Positions 16,108 to 23,661 of a stretch of DNA of 33,241 nucleotides are shown here, one piece after another (position 1 is the first letter of the stretch; the number at the start of each line of letters is the position of its first letter). The translations under genes were made by a program, and so were the position numbers. Under the pieces are notes generated by a model. The model was not told where the DNA came from and did not search any database. It saw only the letters and a list, made by a program, of their open reading frames with translations. Origin of the DNA: Flammeovirgaceae bacterium UBA5008 (GTDB lineage Bacteria > Bacteroidota > Bacteroidia > Cytophagales > Cyclobacteriaceae); NCBI GenBank assembly GCA_002398365.1, contig DGYK01000060.1, positions 83,743 to 116,983 of the forward strand, in the 5' to 3' direction.

Positions 16108-17331
16108 TTGAATGCATCGATTCGATATAAAGATTTTTTAAAAGATGTTTCCATACTGTCTGTGTCCAGTTTCGGTGGACCACAGGCACACTTGGCTCAT
16201 TTTCAAAATATCTTAGCGAAAAAGAAAAGCTATGTTACCGAAGAGGAGCTGATTGAATTAAACGCGCTTTGTCAGGTGTTGCCGGGACCTACCTCTACTC
16301 AAACCATCACCGCTGTAGGATACAAATTGGGCGGACCTAATCTGGCTTACCTTACTTTACTCATTTGGATGTTACCTTCCGTGATAATTATGACGGTGGC
16401 CGGTATATTGATGGCCAACATCCAATCAAAAAATATGTCGCTTGATTTTGCAAGATACATTCAGCCAATGGCTGTGGGCTTTATTGCCTATTCTGCATAT
16501 ACCATTAGCTTACGAACAGTAACCTCCAAGCGAGCGTTGGCCATTATGATTGGTGCAGGCATTGTTTCGTACTTGATTCGTACACCTTTCGTATTTCCCA
16601 TCACGTTGTTGGTAGCAGGGGCCATCACTGCTTTTAATTATAGAGCGCATCCACGTGAACCTAAGAAGAAATTTGAGGTGCGCTGGGCCAATTTTTCGTT
16701 GTGGATCGGAGTATTAATTCTCGCGGCTGTAATAGGAAGTTTGACGCGAACTCTGCCAAATTATTTACCCATCCGTTTGTTTGAAAATTTTTATCGGAAT
16801 GGAAGTTTAATTTTTGGTGGGGGGCAGGTGCTTACACCTTTACTTCATACCGAGTTTGTTGAATTTGCTAAACCTTCGGTGGAAGGACTGCGCCAGCCTT
16901 ACTTGAATGATCAGCAATTTCTTTCTGGCTATGCGTTGGCCCAATCACTACCCGGACCCGTATTTTCATTTAGTTCATACATTGGCGCATTAGCAATGCA
17001 TAGCCGGGGATTTGGTGTGGGTGGACAAGTATTAGGTGGTGTTATGTCGGCCATCGGGATTTTTCTTCCGGGCACATTTCTGATTTTCTTTATGATTAGA
17101 ATCTGGGAGAGTTTAAAAAAATTTAGGCCTATTCGGGCTTCACTAGAGGGCATCAATGCCGCCAGTGCTGGGTTAGTTGCTGCCGCTGCTATTTTGCTGT
17201 TTAGACCGCTCGAAGATAATTTCATCAATTATCCAATTACCATTGCCACCTTTTGTCTCGTAACGTTCACGAAAATTCCGTCATGGGCAATTATTTCTGG
17301 CGGTCTACTGCTGGGAATTTTGATCAAATAA
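16108..17331 (+). CDS. chrA: Chromate transporter (CHR) family protein
   Basis: A 407-residue, two-domain (long-chain) CHR family membrane protein. The N-terminal half has SSFGGPQAHLAHFQ and the signature CQVLPGPTSTQT region, followed by about five membrane helices. The C-terminal half repeats the design with FGGGQVLTPLLHTEFV and LAQSLPGPVFSFSSYIGA. ChrA proteins export chromate, probably by proton antiport; some homologues transport other oxyanions, so chromate specificity is not assured. The start is a TTG 3 nt after the dioxygenase stop; no ATG fits. Co-transcription with the dioxygenase is likely. A strong bidirectional terminator follows. Confidence 0.88.
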   Translation: MNASIRYKDFLKDVSILSVSSFGGPQAHLAHFQNILAKKKSYVTEEELIELNALCQVLPGPTSTQTITAVGYKLGGPNLAYLTLLIWMLPSVIIMTVAGILMANIQSKNMSLDFARYIQPMAVGFIAYSAYTISLRTVTSKRALAIMIGAGIVSYLIRTPFVFPITLLVAGAITAFNYRAHPREPKKKFEVRWANFSLWIGVLILAAVIGSLTRTLPNYLPIRLFENFYRNGSLIFGGGQVLTPLLHTEFVEFAKPSVEGLRQPYLNDQQFLSGYALAQSLPGPVFSFSSYIGALAMHSRGFGVGGQVLGGVMSAIGIFLPGTFLIFFMIRIWESLKKFRPIRASLEGINAASAGLVAAAAILLFRPLEDNFINYPITIATFCLVTFTKIPSWAIISGGLLLGILIK

Positions 17332-17356
17332 AAAAGCCCCTTGGAAGGGGCCTTTT
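17332..17356. terminator. Bidirectional terminator between chrA-like and tonB-like genes
   Basis: Stem GCCCC (17336-17340) / GGGGC (17347-17351) with loop TTGGAA. It is flanked by A-rich sequence on the left and CTTTT on the right, serving both convergent genes. Confidence 0.8.
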
Positions 17357-17374
17357 CGTATACCTTATTGTTTC

Positions 17375-18049
17375 TTATCCTAACTTGAACTGAATAGGCA
17401 AAGTATAACGCTGCTTTACAGCCTTACCTCTTTGCTTACCTGGATTCCATGGTGGTGCTCCTTGCATTACACGAGCTGCCTCTTCATCACAACCCGCTCC
17501 AATACCTTTAATTACTTTCACATCAGTGATAGAACCATCCTTACCAATCACAAACTGAACGAAAACTTTTCCTTCCACACCCATTCTTCGAGCTTGAGCA
17601 GGATATTTCATTTTTTCGCCAATGTATTTGTAGAAAGCAGGCATACCACCTTTGGGAGCGGCCGTTTCTTCTACCACCGTAAAGATTTCGTCAACTTCTT
17701 CTTTGGGCTCTTCAGCTACCACAGTTACTGCTTCCACTTTGGTATCTTCAGTTACCTCCACATCAAATTTGATGTTCAGGTCTTCTTTAATTTCTTCTTC
17801 ATCCGGTACCTCTACAATTTGAGGTTGTTGAATAACCGGTGCTGGTGGAGGTGGTTGTTCCGTTGGCGGAACTTCGATCATTTCCTCAAAAGTGTTGGTA
17901 CTTTTACCTTTTAATAAATCTACTTGTTCATCGTAGCTCTTCCATTCAAAAGCCATTACTGCTATTGCTAGTGTAAACAATAGCCCGATGCTAAAAAATA
18001 AGCCCGACTTCTTCGTCAAATCGGCTTTTTCTGTCTTTTTCGCTTCCAT
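17375..18049 (-). CDS. TonB family energy transducer, copy 1
   Basis: A 224-residue TonB protein. There is a short cytoplasmic N-terminus and one membrane helix (about 15-34). A Pro-rich, acidic periplasmic linker (PPTEQPPPPAPVIQQPQIVE then EVPDEEE) follows. The C-terminal TonB domain (about 133-224) has the FYKYIGEKMKYPAQARRMGVEGKV core, FVIGKDGSITDVKV, and PPWNPGKQRGKAVKQRYTLPI. It would transmit proton-motive-force energy to outer-membrane TonB-dependent transporters. ExbB/ExbD are not in the window. It lies 162 bp after a closely similar paralogue on the same strand, with its own promoter-like element and terminator. Confidence 0.93.
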   Translation of the reverse strand: MEAKKTEKADLTKKSGLFFSIGLLFTLAIAVMAFEWKSYDEQVDLLKGKSTNTFEEMIEVPPTEQPPPPAPVIQQPQIVEVPDEEEIKEDLNIKFDVEVTEDTKVEAVTVVAEEPKEEVDEIFTVVEETAAPKGGMPAFYKYIGEKMKYPAQARRMGVEGKVFVQFVIGKDGSITDVKVIKGIGAGCDEEAARVMQGAPPWNPGKQRGKAVKQRYTLPIQFKLG

Positions 18050-18069
18050 ACAGTTTCAGTTTAGGATTT

Positions 18070-18099
18070 CAAATATAACAATAGAATCCTTTCATCAAT
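18070..18099 (-). promoter_or_regulatory. Predicted promoter for TonB copy 1
   Basis: On the minus strand TATATTTG (18070-18077) matches the Bacteroidota -7 consensus TAnnTTTG exactly. An ATTG at 18096-18099, 18 bp upstream, approximates the -33 TTTG. The implied transcript starts about 14 nt before the ATG. A 7-bp hairpin AAAAAGT/ACTTTTT lies just upstream (18110-18127). Confidence 0.45.
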
Positions 18100-18150
18100 A
18101 GGAAGACACAAAAAGTTGAGACTTTTTAGCTCTAAATGTTACGGTTTAAA

Positions 18151-18182
18151 TAACAAAAGCCAGCACCTAACAGGCACTAGCT
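18151..18182 (-). terminator. Terminator downstream of TonB copy 2
   Basis: Minus-strand hairpin AGCTAGTGCC-TGTTA-GGTGCTGGCT (18158-18182): a 10-bp stem including G-U pairs, followed by TTTTGTTATTT. It separates transcription of the two tonB-like genes. Confidence 0.6.
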
Positions 18183-18211
18183 TCTATTTATTCCAATTCT
18201 AGCTTGATTTT

Positions 18212-18880
18212 TTAAAGCTTGAAGTTCAGAGGAACGATACAACGCTGTTTTACTGCCTTGCCTCGCTGCTTTCCGGGTGTCCAGGCGGGCGCTTTTTGCA
18301 TTACTCGCACAGCTTCTTCATCGCAGCCGGCTCCAATGCCTTTTAGAACTTTAACATCGCTGATATTGCCGTTTTTGTCGACTACAAACTGCACCAGCAC
18401 CTTTCCTTCAACGCCCAATCTTCTGGCTTGTGGAGGATATTTCATGGTTTCAACCAAATATTTGTAGAAAGCTGTCATACCACCTACCGGGGATGCAGAT
18501 TCCTCCACAATGGTAAAAATCTCTTCTACCTCTTCGGCAGGCTCGTCTGCTACTCCGATTTGATTAGGAACCTCCACACGAGGTGCCTCTACATCAAAAT
18601 TTACGTTCAGGTCGAGTTTTATCTCTTCCTCATCAGGCACTTCAATTATTTGTGGTTGTTGCACTACTGGTGCCGGAGGAGGTAATTGTTCGGTGAGAGG
18701 TACATCGAGCATCTCTTCAAACGTATTCGTGCTCTTGGTGGTCAAAAGGTCGACCTTATCATCGTATTGTTTCCATTCAAATGCCATGAGCGATAATGCC
18801 AACGCCATGGAGAGGCCTATAGAAAAAAACAAACCCCTTTTACTCGTCAAATCTGCTTGTTGTGATTTTTTCGCTTCCAT
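18212..18880 (-). CDS. TonB family energy transducer, copy 2
   Basis: A 222-residue paralogue of the neighbouring TonB, with the same architecture: a MEAKK start, membrane helix (about 15-34), Pro-rich linker (LPPPAPVVQQPQIIEVPDEE) and C-terminal TonB domain (FYKYLVETMKYPPQARRLGV, FVVDKNGNISDVKVLKGIGA, PAWTPGKQRGKAVKQRC). The membrane helix and C-domain are nearly the same as copy 1, while the segment between about 90 and 125 differs. This suggests an old tandem duplication with divergence of the linker. An 8-bp inverted repeat lies before its start. A transporter preference distinct from copy 1 is possible. Confidence 0.93.
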   Translation of the reverse strand: MEAKKSQQADLTSKRGLFFSIGLSMALALSLMAFEWKQYDDKVDLLTTKSTNTFEEMLDVPLTEQLPPPAPVVQQPQIIEVPDEEEIKLDLNVNFDVEAPRVEVPNQIGVADEPAEEVEEIFTIVEESASPVGGMTAFYKYLVETMKYPPQARRLGVEGKVLVQFVVDKNGNISDVKVLKGIGAGCDEEAVRVMQKAPAWTPGKQRGKAVKQRCIVPLNFKL

Positions 18881-18881
18881 A

Positions 18882-18913
18882 CTATTTCAATAAAAAATTA
18901 ACTACTGAAATAG
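18882..18913 (-). promoter_or_regulatory. Inverted repeat upstream of TonB copy 2
   Basis: CTATTTCA (18882-18889) and TGAAATAG (18906-18913) form a perfect 8-bp inverted repeat with a 16-bp AT-rich centre. On the minus strand the centre contains TAATTTTT, a near-match to the -7 consensus. It could be an operator spanning the promoter. It lies 1 bp upstream of the ATG. Confidence 0.4.
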
Positions 18914-18980
18914 CTTACGATGAATTGTGGTATGAGTTGCCCGAAGCGAGCGAACAATTTTGTTGCCTAAATAGCGAAAT

Positions 18981-19718
18981 TTATTTTCGGCTTCCGTAAA
19001 ACAGTGTAAAGTAGACGGTGGGAAACACCGAATGATTGGGCGCTTTGGGCATTAAGATCACTTCTTTGAAATACGCATCTACCAATACTCCTACTTCAAA
19101 TCCGGTCACCTGACTTTTTACTACGCCCAGTTCAAAGTTGAATCCAAACTTAATATTACCACCCAATTGAATTTTGGAATCACCCAGTCCTTCAAAAAGA
19201 TAACCTGTTCCTAAAATACGATCGTAGGTATGGTTGGGGTTGTCCGGATCATATTGTTCTGTAACAGTATTGAAAATAGAGCCGGTAGATCTTTCAATAT
19301 AATAAGGTGCTACAATGCCGATGGATGGGCCTAATGCGAGTACAGCCTTTATTTCAATGCCTTGTTGAGGGGCTTTGGTAAAGAGAATCAGGTCGCGGCC
19401 ATATTGCAGTCGGAATGTAAACAGGTAGTTGCTCTTGCCAAGCGTGAAAAAATTTCCAGTTTGTAGCGATTGCACCCTCACTTCTTGAGGATTCTTTACA
19501 TTCATGATTTCTAGACCGTAGGTTTCGAACAGGCGCTCGTTGAGTCTGCGCGCTTTCTTAAATGTAAAACCTCCAATCAATCCGCCAGCAGAATTTTTAT
19601 TGATGCCCCAGGTAAATTCAGAATTGTATTCATAGCTATCCTGCGTTTGGCTGTAGCCAAATGAGGTTATAACCAGCAATAAAATAAGGGTTAAAATATT
19701 TTTATGGCTTCTATCCAT
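18981..19718 (-). CDS. Predicted outer-membrane beta-barrel protein, unknown function
   Basis: A 245-residue protein with a clear signal peptide (1-23, hydrophobic ILTLILLLVITSFG, cleavage before QTQDS). The mature part consists of alternating-residue beta strands rich in aromatic and Gly residues (for example NYLFTFRLQYGRDLILF, IQLGGNIKFGFNFELG) and ends in VYFTLFYGSRK, compatible with a small outer-membrane barrel. I do not recognise a named family. It lies upstream of the two tonB-like genes on the same strand, 100 bp before copy 2, so co-expression is possible but not shown. Confidence 0.7.
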   Translation of the reverse strand: MDRSHKNILTLILLLVITSFGYSQTQDSYEYNSEFTWGINKNSAGGLIGGFTFKKARRLNERLFETYGLEIMNVKNPQEVRVQSLQTGNFFTLGKSNYLFTFRLQYGRDLILFTKAPQQGIEIKAVLALGPSIGIVAPYYIERSTGSIFNTVTEQYDPDNPNHTYDRILGTGYLFEGLGDSKIQLGGNIKFGFNFELGVVKSQVTGFEVGVLVDAYFKEVILMPKAPNHSVFPTVYFTLFYGSRK

Positions 19719-19787
19719 AGCAAGGCACTACTATTCCGAAATTTAAGGTAAATAGCCAACGAAAAAAACACCTTAATAGTTTATTGC

Positions 19788-20198
19788 ATGGATACAATCA
19801 TGGCCACCGTAGAATACCAGGGAGGTTTGCGCACCCAGGCGGTTCATTTAAAATCAAAAAATGAGGTTATTACCGATGCTCCCCTCGACAACAATGGCAA
19901 AGGAGAAGCATTTAGTCCGACTGATTTAGTGAGCGCTGCTTTGAGCAGTTGTATGATGACGATTATGGGAATTGTGGCAGAGCGCGATGGTATTGAACTG
20001 AAGGGGTTGAAGTCGGAGGTTGTGAAAGTAATGTCATCCAATCCGAGAAAGATAGCCGAGATCAAAATTCACTTTACTCACCCGAATCTGGTGGCTACAG
20101 ACGAGCAAAAGCAAAAATTGATGAATGCAGCACGCACTTGCCCAGTGGCTTTAAGCTTATCGCCTGAGCTTAAACAGACGGTTACGTTTAATTTTTAG
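19788..20198 (+). CDS. OsmC family protein
   Basis: A 136-residue OsmC/Ohr-superfamily protein, small thiol peroxidases acting on organic hydroperoxides in some members. The two family cysteines are C55 (LSSCMMTIMG) and C118 (RTCPVALSLSPE), in the expected context. GGLRTQAVHLKSKNEVITDA is the N-terminal strand region and AFSPTDLVSAALSSC leads into the central helix. ATG 19800 is an alternative start that would remove four residues. Its 3' end overlaps the convergent ytxJ gene by 11 nt. Confidence 0.92.
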   Translation: MDTIMATVEYQGGLRTQAVHLKSKNEVITDAPLDNNGKGEAFSPTDLVSAALSSCMMTIMGIVAERDGIELKGLKSEVVKVMSSNPRKIAEIKIHFTHPNLVATDEQKQKLMNAARTCPVALSLSPELKQTVTFNF

Positions 20199-20544
20199 AA
20201 ACGGTAAGCCCTGATACTTTCTTTTTTAATTCAGCGTAATCAATATCGAAATGCGATACATTGTACACGGACTTTCCATCTTGGATAAGAAGTACCTGAG
20301 GAGATTGATGTTCTACTTGAAATAGCTCGGCAATCTGCTTGGAAATGGGACGATGATTTAACAAATCCAGATAGTACGCCTCCAGGGGCATTTCTTCCGG
20401 CTTCCAATTGCGCTCCAAACGATTAAGAGAAGTATTGCTGATAGAGCAAGTAGTACTATGCTTAAAAATTAAGACCGGTTTTTGGTGAGATGCTTCAACC
20501 AAGGTTGCTAACTGATCTTCTTTTGTCAGGGGTATCCAATTCAT
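20188..20544 (-). CDS. ytxJ: YtxJ: bacillithiol-system monothiol bacilliredoxin-like protein
   Basis: A 118-residue thioredoxin-fold protein of the YtxJ (DUF2847) family. FKHSTTCSISNTSL (27-40) carries a single redox Cys (C33), in the position of the CPxC/CxxS loop. YYLDLLNHRPISKQIAELF and HQSPQVLLIQDGKSVYNVSH (the cis-Pro segment) complete the fold. YtxJ proteins are linked to de-bacillithiolation of proteins, so the organism probably makes bacillithiol. The gene begins 6 nt after the large repeat-protein gene on the same strand and overlaps osmC (plus strand) by 11 nt at its 3' end, so antisense interference is possible. Confidence 0.9.
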   Translation of the reverse strand: MNWIPLTKEDQLATLVEASHQKPVLIFKHSTTCSISNTSLNRLERNWKPEEMPLEAYYLDLLNHRPISKQIAELFQVEHQSPQVLLIQDGKSVYNVSHFDIDYAELKKKVSGLTVSKN

Positions 20545-20550
20545 AGTGTT

Positions 20551-23283
20551 TTAGTCATAAAGGTCTTTCCAAAGTTCCCGCTCTTTTTTATCGTAGCGAG
20601 GTTTGCGCACTTTTTCTTTTACAGCTGTTGGCTGATTGTCGCTTTTCTTAAACAGCTTTGACCATAACAACTTTACATTGACCAGAATAGTTCTTTCTTT
20701 TTTCACATTATCAATGTGACCATGTGCAAATTTTGCGTCCGGATGTAACCGGCTTCCATGAGGCTTGCTCATGCGCAAGTTTCCCTGGTAATTATTGATT
20801 CTAGCATACGCTCTTCCCGGATCCTTAACATTCAGTGCTTTTTTGACGCTGCTGGGATTGTGTTTGTAGCTCCACAATTGTTTCATTTTCCCCTCGAACT
20901 CGGATGCACGAACACTGCCTTTACCCGGACTTTTTCCGTCAATCGCTTTTTTGGCGCTTAATTTATTGTGTTGGTGATCGGCTTCCTTCACCCGCACTTG
21001 TAATCCATCTACCTTGAATGTGGATTTATTTGGCTTCTCTTGGCGTGTGGCCAATTTATTTGCGTTGGGCGCCTTAACATAGTTAGGTCGCTTCAAGAAA
21101 CCGCTATAGCGAGCATTGGCAAGATCTACCGGCTTTTTATCTTTTCCTTTGATGGGTTTTCCATCATTGTTCAATAACTGACCACTGACGCTACCACCTC
21201 CTTTTTCCGGGCGTCTGGCACGCATGGTTCCTTTGTATTTTTCAATTTTTCCGGCAAAAGAGGGCGGAATTTTTGCGGCTACCGGATTTCCATCATTGTT
21301 TCTCGGTTGACCACTAATGCTTCCACCGCCTTTTTGAGGTCGTTTTGCTTTCATAGTTCCGGTGTATTTTCCGGCTCTGGCCGCGAAAGAGGGAGGAATT
21401 TTAGCAGCTACGGGATTTCCGTCATTGTTTCTTGGTTGTCCACTAATACTACCGCCACCTTTTTGAGGTCGTTTTGCTTTTATGGTTCCGGTATATTTTC
21501 CGGCTCTAGCAGCAAAAGAGGGCGGTATTTTCGCTGATACTGGATTTCCTTGGTTGTTGCGGGGTTGACCGCTGATGCTGCCGCCACCTTTTTGCGGGCG
21601 TCTCGCTTTCATATTTCCAGAGAATCTTCCAGCTCTAGCAGCGAAACTGGGTGGAATTTTGGCGCCAATAGAATTGCCTCCATTATTTCGAGGCTGCCCG
21701 CTAATGCTTCCTCCGCCTTTATCAGGCCTTTTACCTTTCATATTTCCGGAGAATCTTCCTGCCCGGGCTGCAAAACTGGGTGGTATTTTAGCGCCAATTG
21801 AATTGCCTCGATTATTGCGTGGTTGCCCACTAATACTGCCACCCCCTTTCTGTGGTTTTCTAGCTTTTAAGTTTCCTCGTGAACCAATTCCTTGGAGCGT
21901 AAATCCAGGTGAGAGATCCCATCGTTTAATATTTCCCTGATATGTTCCAGCTCTAGCTGCACTTGGCCGTTTTGGAATTCGTGTTGCGATGGATTGATTG
22001 CGATTGTTGCGCGTTTGCCCGCTGATGCTACCACCGCCTTTGAATGGTCTTCTTGCTTTAATACTTCCTCGATAGCCGGATCCTTGCATGGTAAATCCGG
22101 GAGAAAGTTGAAAGCGCTTTACGTTACCCCGATAGTTCCCAATACCTGCCCCGCCCAGAGGGATTTTTGTTGGCACAGGGTTGCCCCGATTATTTCTTGA
22201 TAATCCACTGATACTTCCACCTCCTTTTTTAGGTTTTATACCATTTCCACCACCACCTCCATATCCTCCTCCGCCACCAGAGAGAGATTGTTTGTAACTG
22301 CCCCTGTAGTTTGCTACTCCTGCACCTCCTTTTGGAATGCGAACGGCCAATGGCTTATTGTTTCTTCCACGACCACCCATGGTTTGATAACCACTTCCTT
22401 TAATCGGCCTTCCTGGTCCTTTGCCTTTTCCACTAACTGAGAATTTCCGGGGCCAGAAAAACTGACCAGCACTCTCTGTTTTCTTATTCGAAGAATTTCT
22501 GCGAAGGGCTTTTCCCGACACATCACCACTCCAGGCTTTTTCCTTTGCTTTTGAACGTGAATTAAAGATTTTACCTAATGCTGACTGCCCCTTGTCGCCC
22601 TTGCGTTTCCTGCCTTGATAAGGATCACTTTGAGGCAAAATCTCAACCGGAGGCGTTCGGTAATTTTTTGTGCGAAGAGGTCTGCCCGTGATGTCTTTGG
22701 TATATGGTTTTTCCCCTTTAGAAAACTTGCCCCAATACACATTTTTTTTACCGCGGGTAACAAATGATCGCGAACCGGTGCGGGGACTTATTTTTCGTCT
22801 CTTGGGATAGGGTGAAGCATTGGACCGCGTGCTATATAAAATAGGTTGCCCGATCGGTGCGGCATTGGCAAAAGAACGCTCCGATTTACGAGGCCTTTTA
22901 GAGGGATTATTTACATAAGGACCCTTATTAGGGTACACATTATTCCGAGCCATTTGCGCGGATGACGATCTTATTTTGATACGGGTACCACCGATTGGTT
23001 GAGCTGCGCGATCGCCCCCACGGGATCTTCTGCCTTTGTATGGCGATCGTGCCGAAACTACCGCACGAGCAGCTGATGATTTGTTTTTCGTGCGCAGCTT
23101 CCGACCGGAAATGTCTCGTGTGTTTGATTTGACCGTCTTAGTTTTCCCAGGTTTGGATTTAAGCGTTATCCGGGGTAAAGGCTTAGCAGGTTTATCACCT
23201 TTCGTATTTTGCGCAAAAGATGCCCCTGCCAATAAAAAAAGCATGGCGAATGCGGGAAGGCGAATGGCTTTTGCGAAGGTCAA
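20551..23283 (-). CDS. Large, highly basic secreted repeat protein of unknown function
   Basis: A 910-residue protein with a signal peptide (about 1-25, ending ASFAQ). The start is TTG at 23283: the first ATG (23244) would remove the basic n-region. The mature protein is extremely rich in Lys, Arg, Gly, Asn, Pro and Ser. The N-terminal part repeats a [RK]D[IV][ST]G[RK]xLR motif (at about 57, 197, 254) and a PY[KQ]GR[RK] motif. Residues 353-734 contain eight copies of a KGGGSISG unit, two long (62-64 aa), then 43 aa each. The C-terminal third keeps YxGxMK-type motifs and ends in a charged tail. No enzyme domain or sorting signal is seen. Likely exported to the periplasm or surface, perhaps binding anionic polymers. 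It appears to be co-transcribed with ytxJ. Confidence 0.8.
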   Translation of the reverse strand: MTFAKAIRLPAFAMLFLLAGASFAQNTKGDKPAKPLPRITLKSKPGKTKTVKSNTRDISGRKLRTKNKSSAARAVVSARSPYKGRRSRGGDRAAQPIGGTRIKIRSSSAQMARNNVYPNKGPYVNNPSKRPRKSERSFANAAPIGQPILYSTRSNASPYPKRRKISPRTGSRSFVTRGKKNVYWGKFSKGEKPYTKDITGRPLRTKNYRTPPVEILPQSDPYQGRKRKGDKGQSALGKIFNSRSKAKEKAWSGDVSGKALRRNSSNKKTESAGQFFWPRKFSVSGKGKGPGRPIKGSGYQTMGGRGRNNKPLAVRIPKGGAGVANYRGSYKQSLSGGGGGYGGGGGNGIKPKKGGGSISGLSRNNRGNPVPTKIPLGGAGIGNYRGNVKRFQLSPGFTMQGSGYRGSIKARRPFKGGGSISGQTRNNRNQSIATRIPKRPSAARAGTYQGNIKRWDLSPGFTLQGIGSRGNLKARKPQKGGGSISGQPRNNRGNSIGAKIPPSFAARAGRFSGNMKGKRPDKGGGSISGQPRNNGGNSIGAKIPPSFAARAGRFSGNMKARRPQKGGGSISGQPRNNQGNPVSAKIPPSFAARAGKYTGTIKAKRPQKGGGSISGQPRNNDGNPVAAKIPPSFAARAGKYTGTMKAKRPQKGGGSISGQPRNNDGNPVAAKIPPSFAGKIEKYKGTMRARRPEKGGGSVSGQLLNNDGKPIKGKDKKPVDLANARYSGFLKRPNYVKAPNANKLATRQEKPNKSTFKVDGLQVRVKEADHQHNKLSAKKAIDGKSPGKGSVRASEFEGKMKQLWSYKHNPSSVKKALNVKDPGRAYARINNYQGNLRMSKPHGSRLHPDAKFAHGHIDNVKKERTILVNVKLLWSKLFKKSDNQPTAVKEKVRKPRYDKKERELWKDLYD
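21082..22227 (-). repeat. Coding tandem repeats inside the basic repeat protein
   Basis: Eight units begin at residues 353, 415, 479, 522, 565, 608, 651 and 694 of the protein. The last six have an exact 129-bp period. Units 5-7 are nearly identical in sequence, implying recent expansion. The consensus starts KGGGSISGQPRNN, then xGNPVAAKIPPSFAARAG, then [KR][YF][TS]GxMKA[KR]RPQ. Confidence 0.88.
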
Positions 23284-23361
23284 CCTGATCGAATAAGAAT
23301 TAGCGAATATGTATAGCTTTAAACAGGCTAAATTAACAAAAATTGTGATTTAAACCGTCTT

Positions 23362-23661
23362 ATGAATTTACAGCAGTTTGAGCAATCGCTAACGAGCCCT
23401 GTTCTGCCGAACCATCTTTCCCCCGCTCTTCAAGCATTATGGTTAGATGCCAAAGGAGATTGGGATGGAGCCCATGAAAAAATTCAGGATGACCCTTCAG
23501 CTCAAGCCAGTTGGATTCATGCCTATCTGCATCGAAAAGAAGGTGATGCAGGCAACGCTCGGTATTGGTATAGCCGTGCAGGTAAAAAATTTCCAAGCGT
23601 AACACTACAAGAAGAGTGGGGTGCGATTGCATCCACCTTGTTGGCAGAATTAACCCATTAG
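23362..23661 (+). CDS. Small conserved protein of unknown function (helical, about 100 aa)
   Basis: A 99-residue soluble protein with no signal peptide or membrane segment. The sequence has a strongly conserved look: LSPALQALWLDAKGDWDGAH (19-38), then WIHAYLHRKEGDAGNARYWY (51-70) and SRAGK, resembling a known family of short alpha-helical proteins of unassigned function in diverse bacteria; I cannot name it with confidence. The helix-turn-helix spacing of the two halves is reminiscent of a TPR pair. Its 3' end overlaps the convergent E1 gene by 4 nt. It shares the region with the divergent repeat-protein gene. Confidence 0.75.
   Translation: MNLQQFEQSLTSPVLPNHLSPALQALWLDAKGDWDGAHEKIQDDPSAQASWIHAYLHRKEGDAGNARYWYSRAGKKFPSVTLQEEWGAIASTLLAELTH

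Noticed and set aside
17432..17914. 160-codon plus-strand open frame opposite TonB copy 1
   Set aside because: Rich in Phe/His/Ser with no recognisable domain; antisense to a clear TonB gene.
21307..21940. Plus-strand open frames across the repeat-protein gene
   Set aside because: Antisense shadows of tandem repeats; they have no start context and consist of repeated low-complexity sequence.
21082..22227. CRISPR-like repeated DNA
   Set aside because: Repeat period is 129 bp (or longer) and fully in frame with a protein repeat; there are no short direct repeats with unique spacers and no cas genes.
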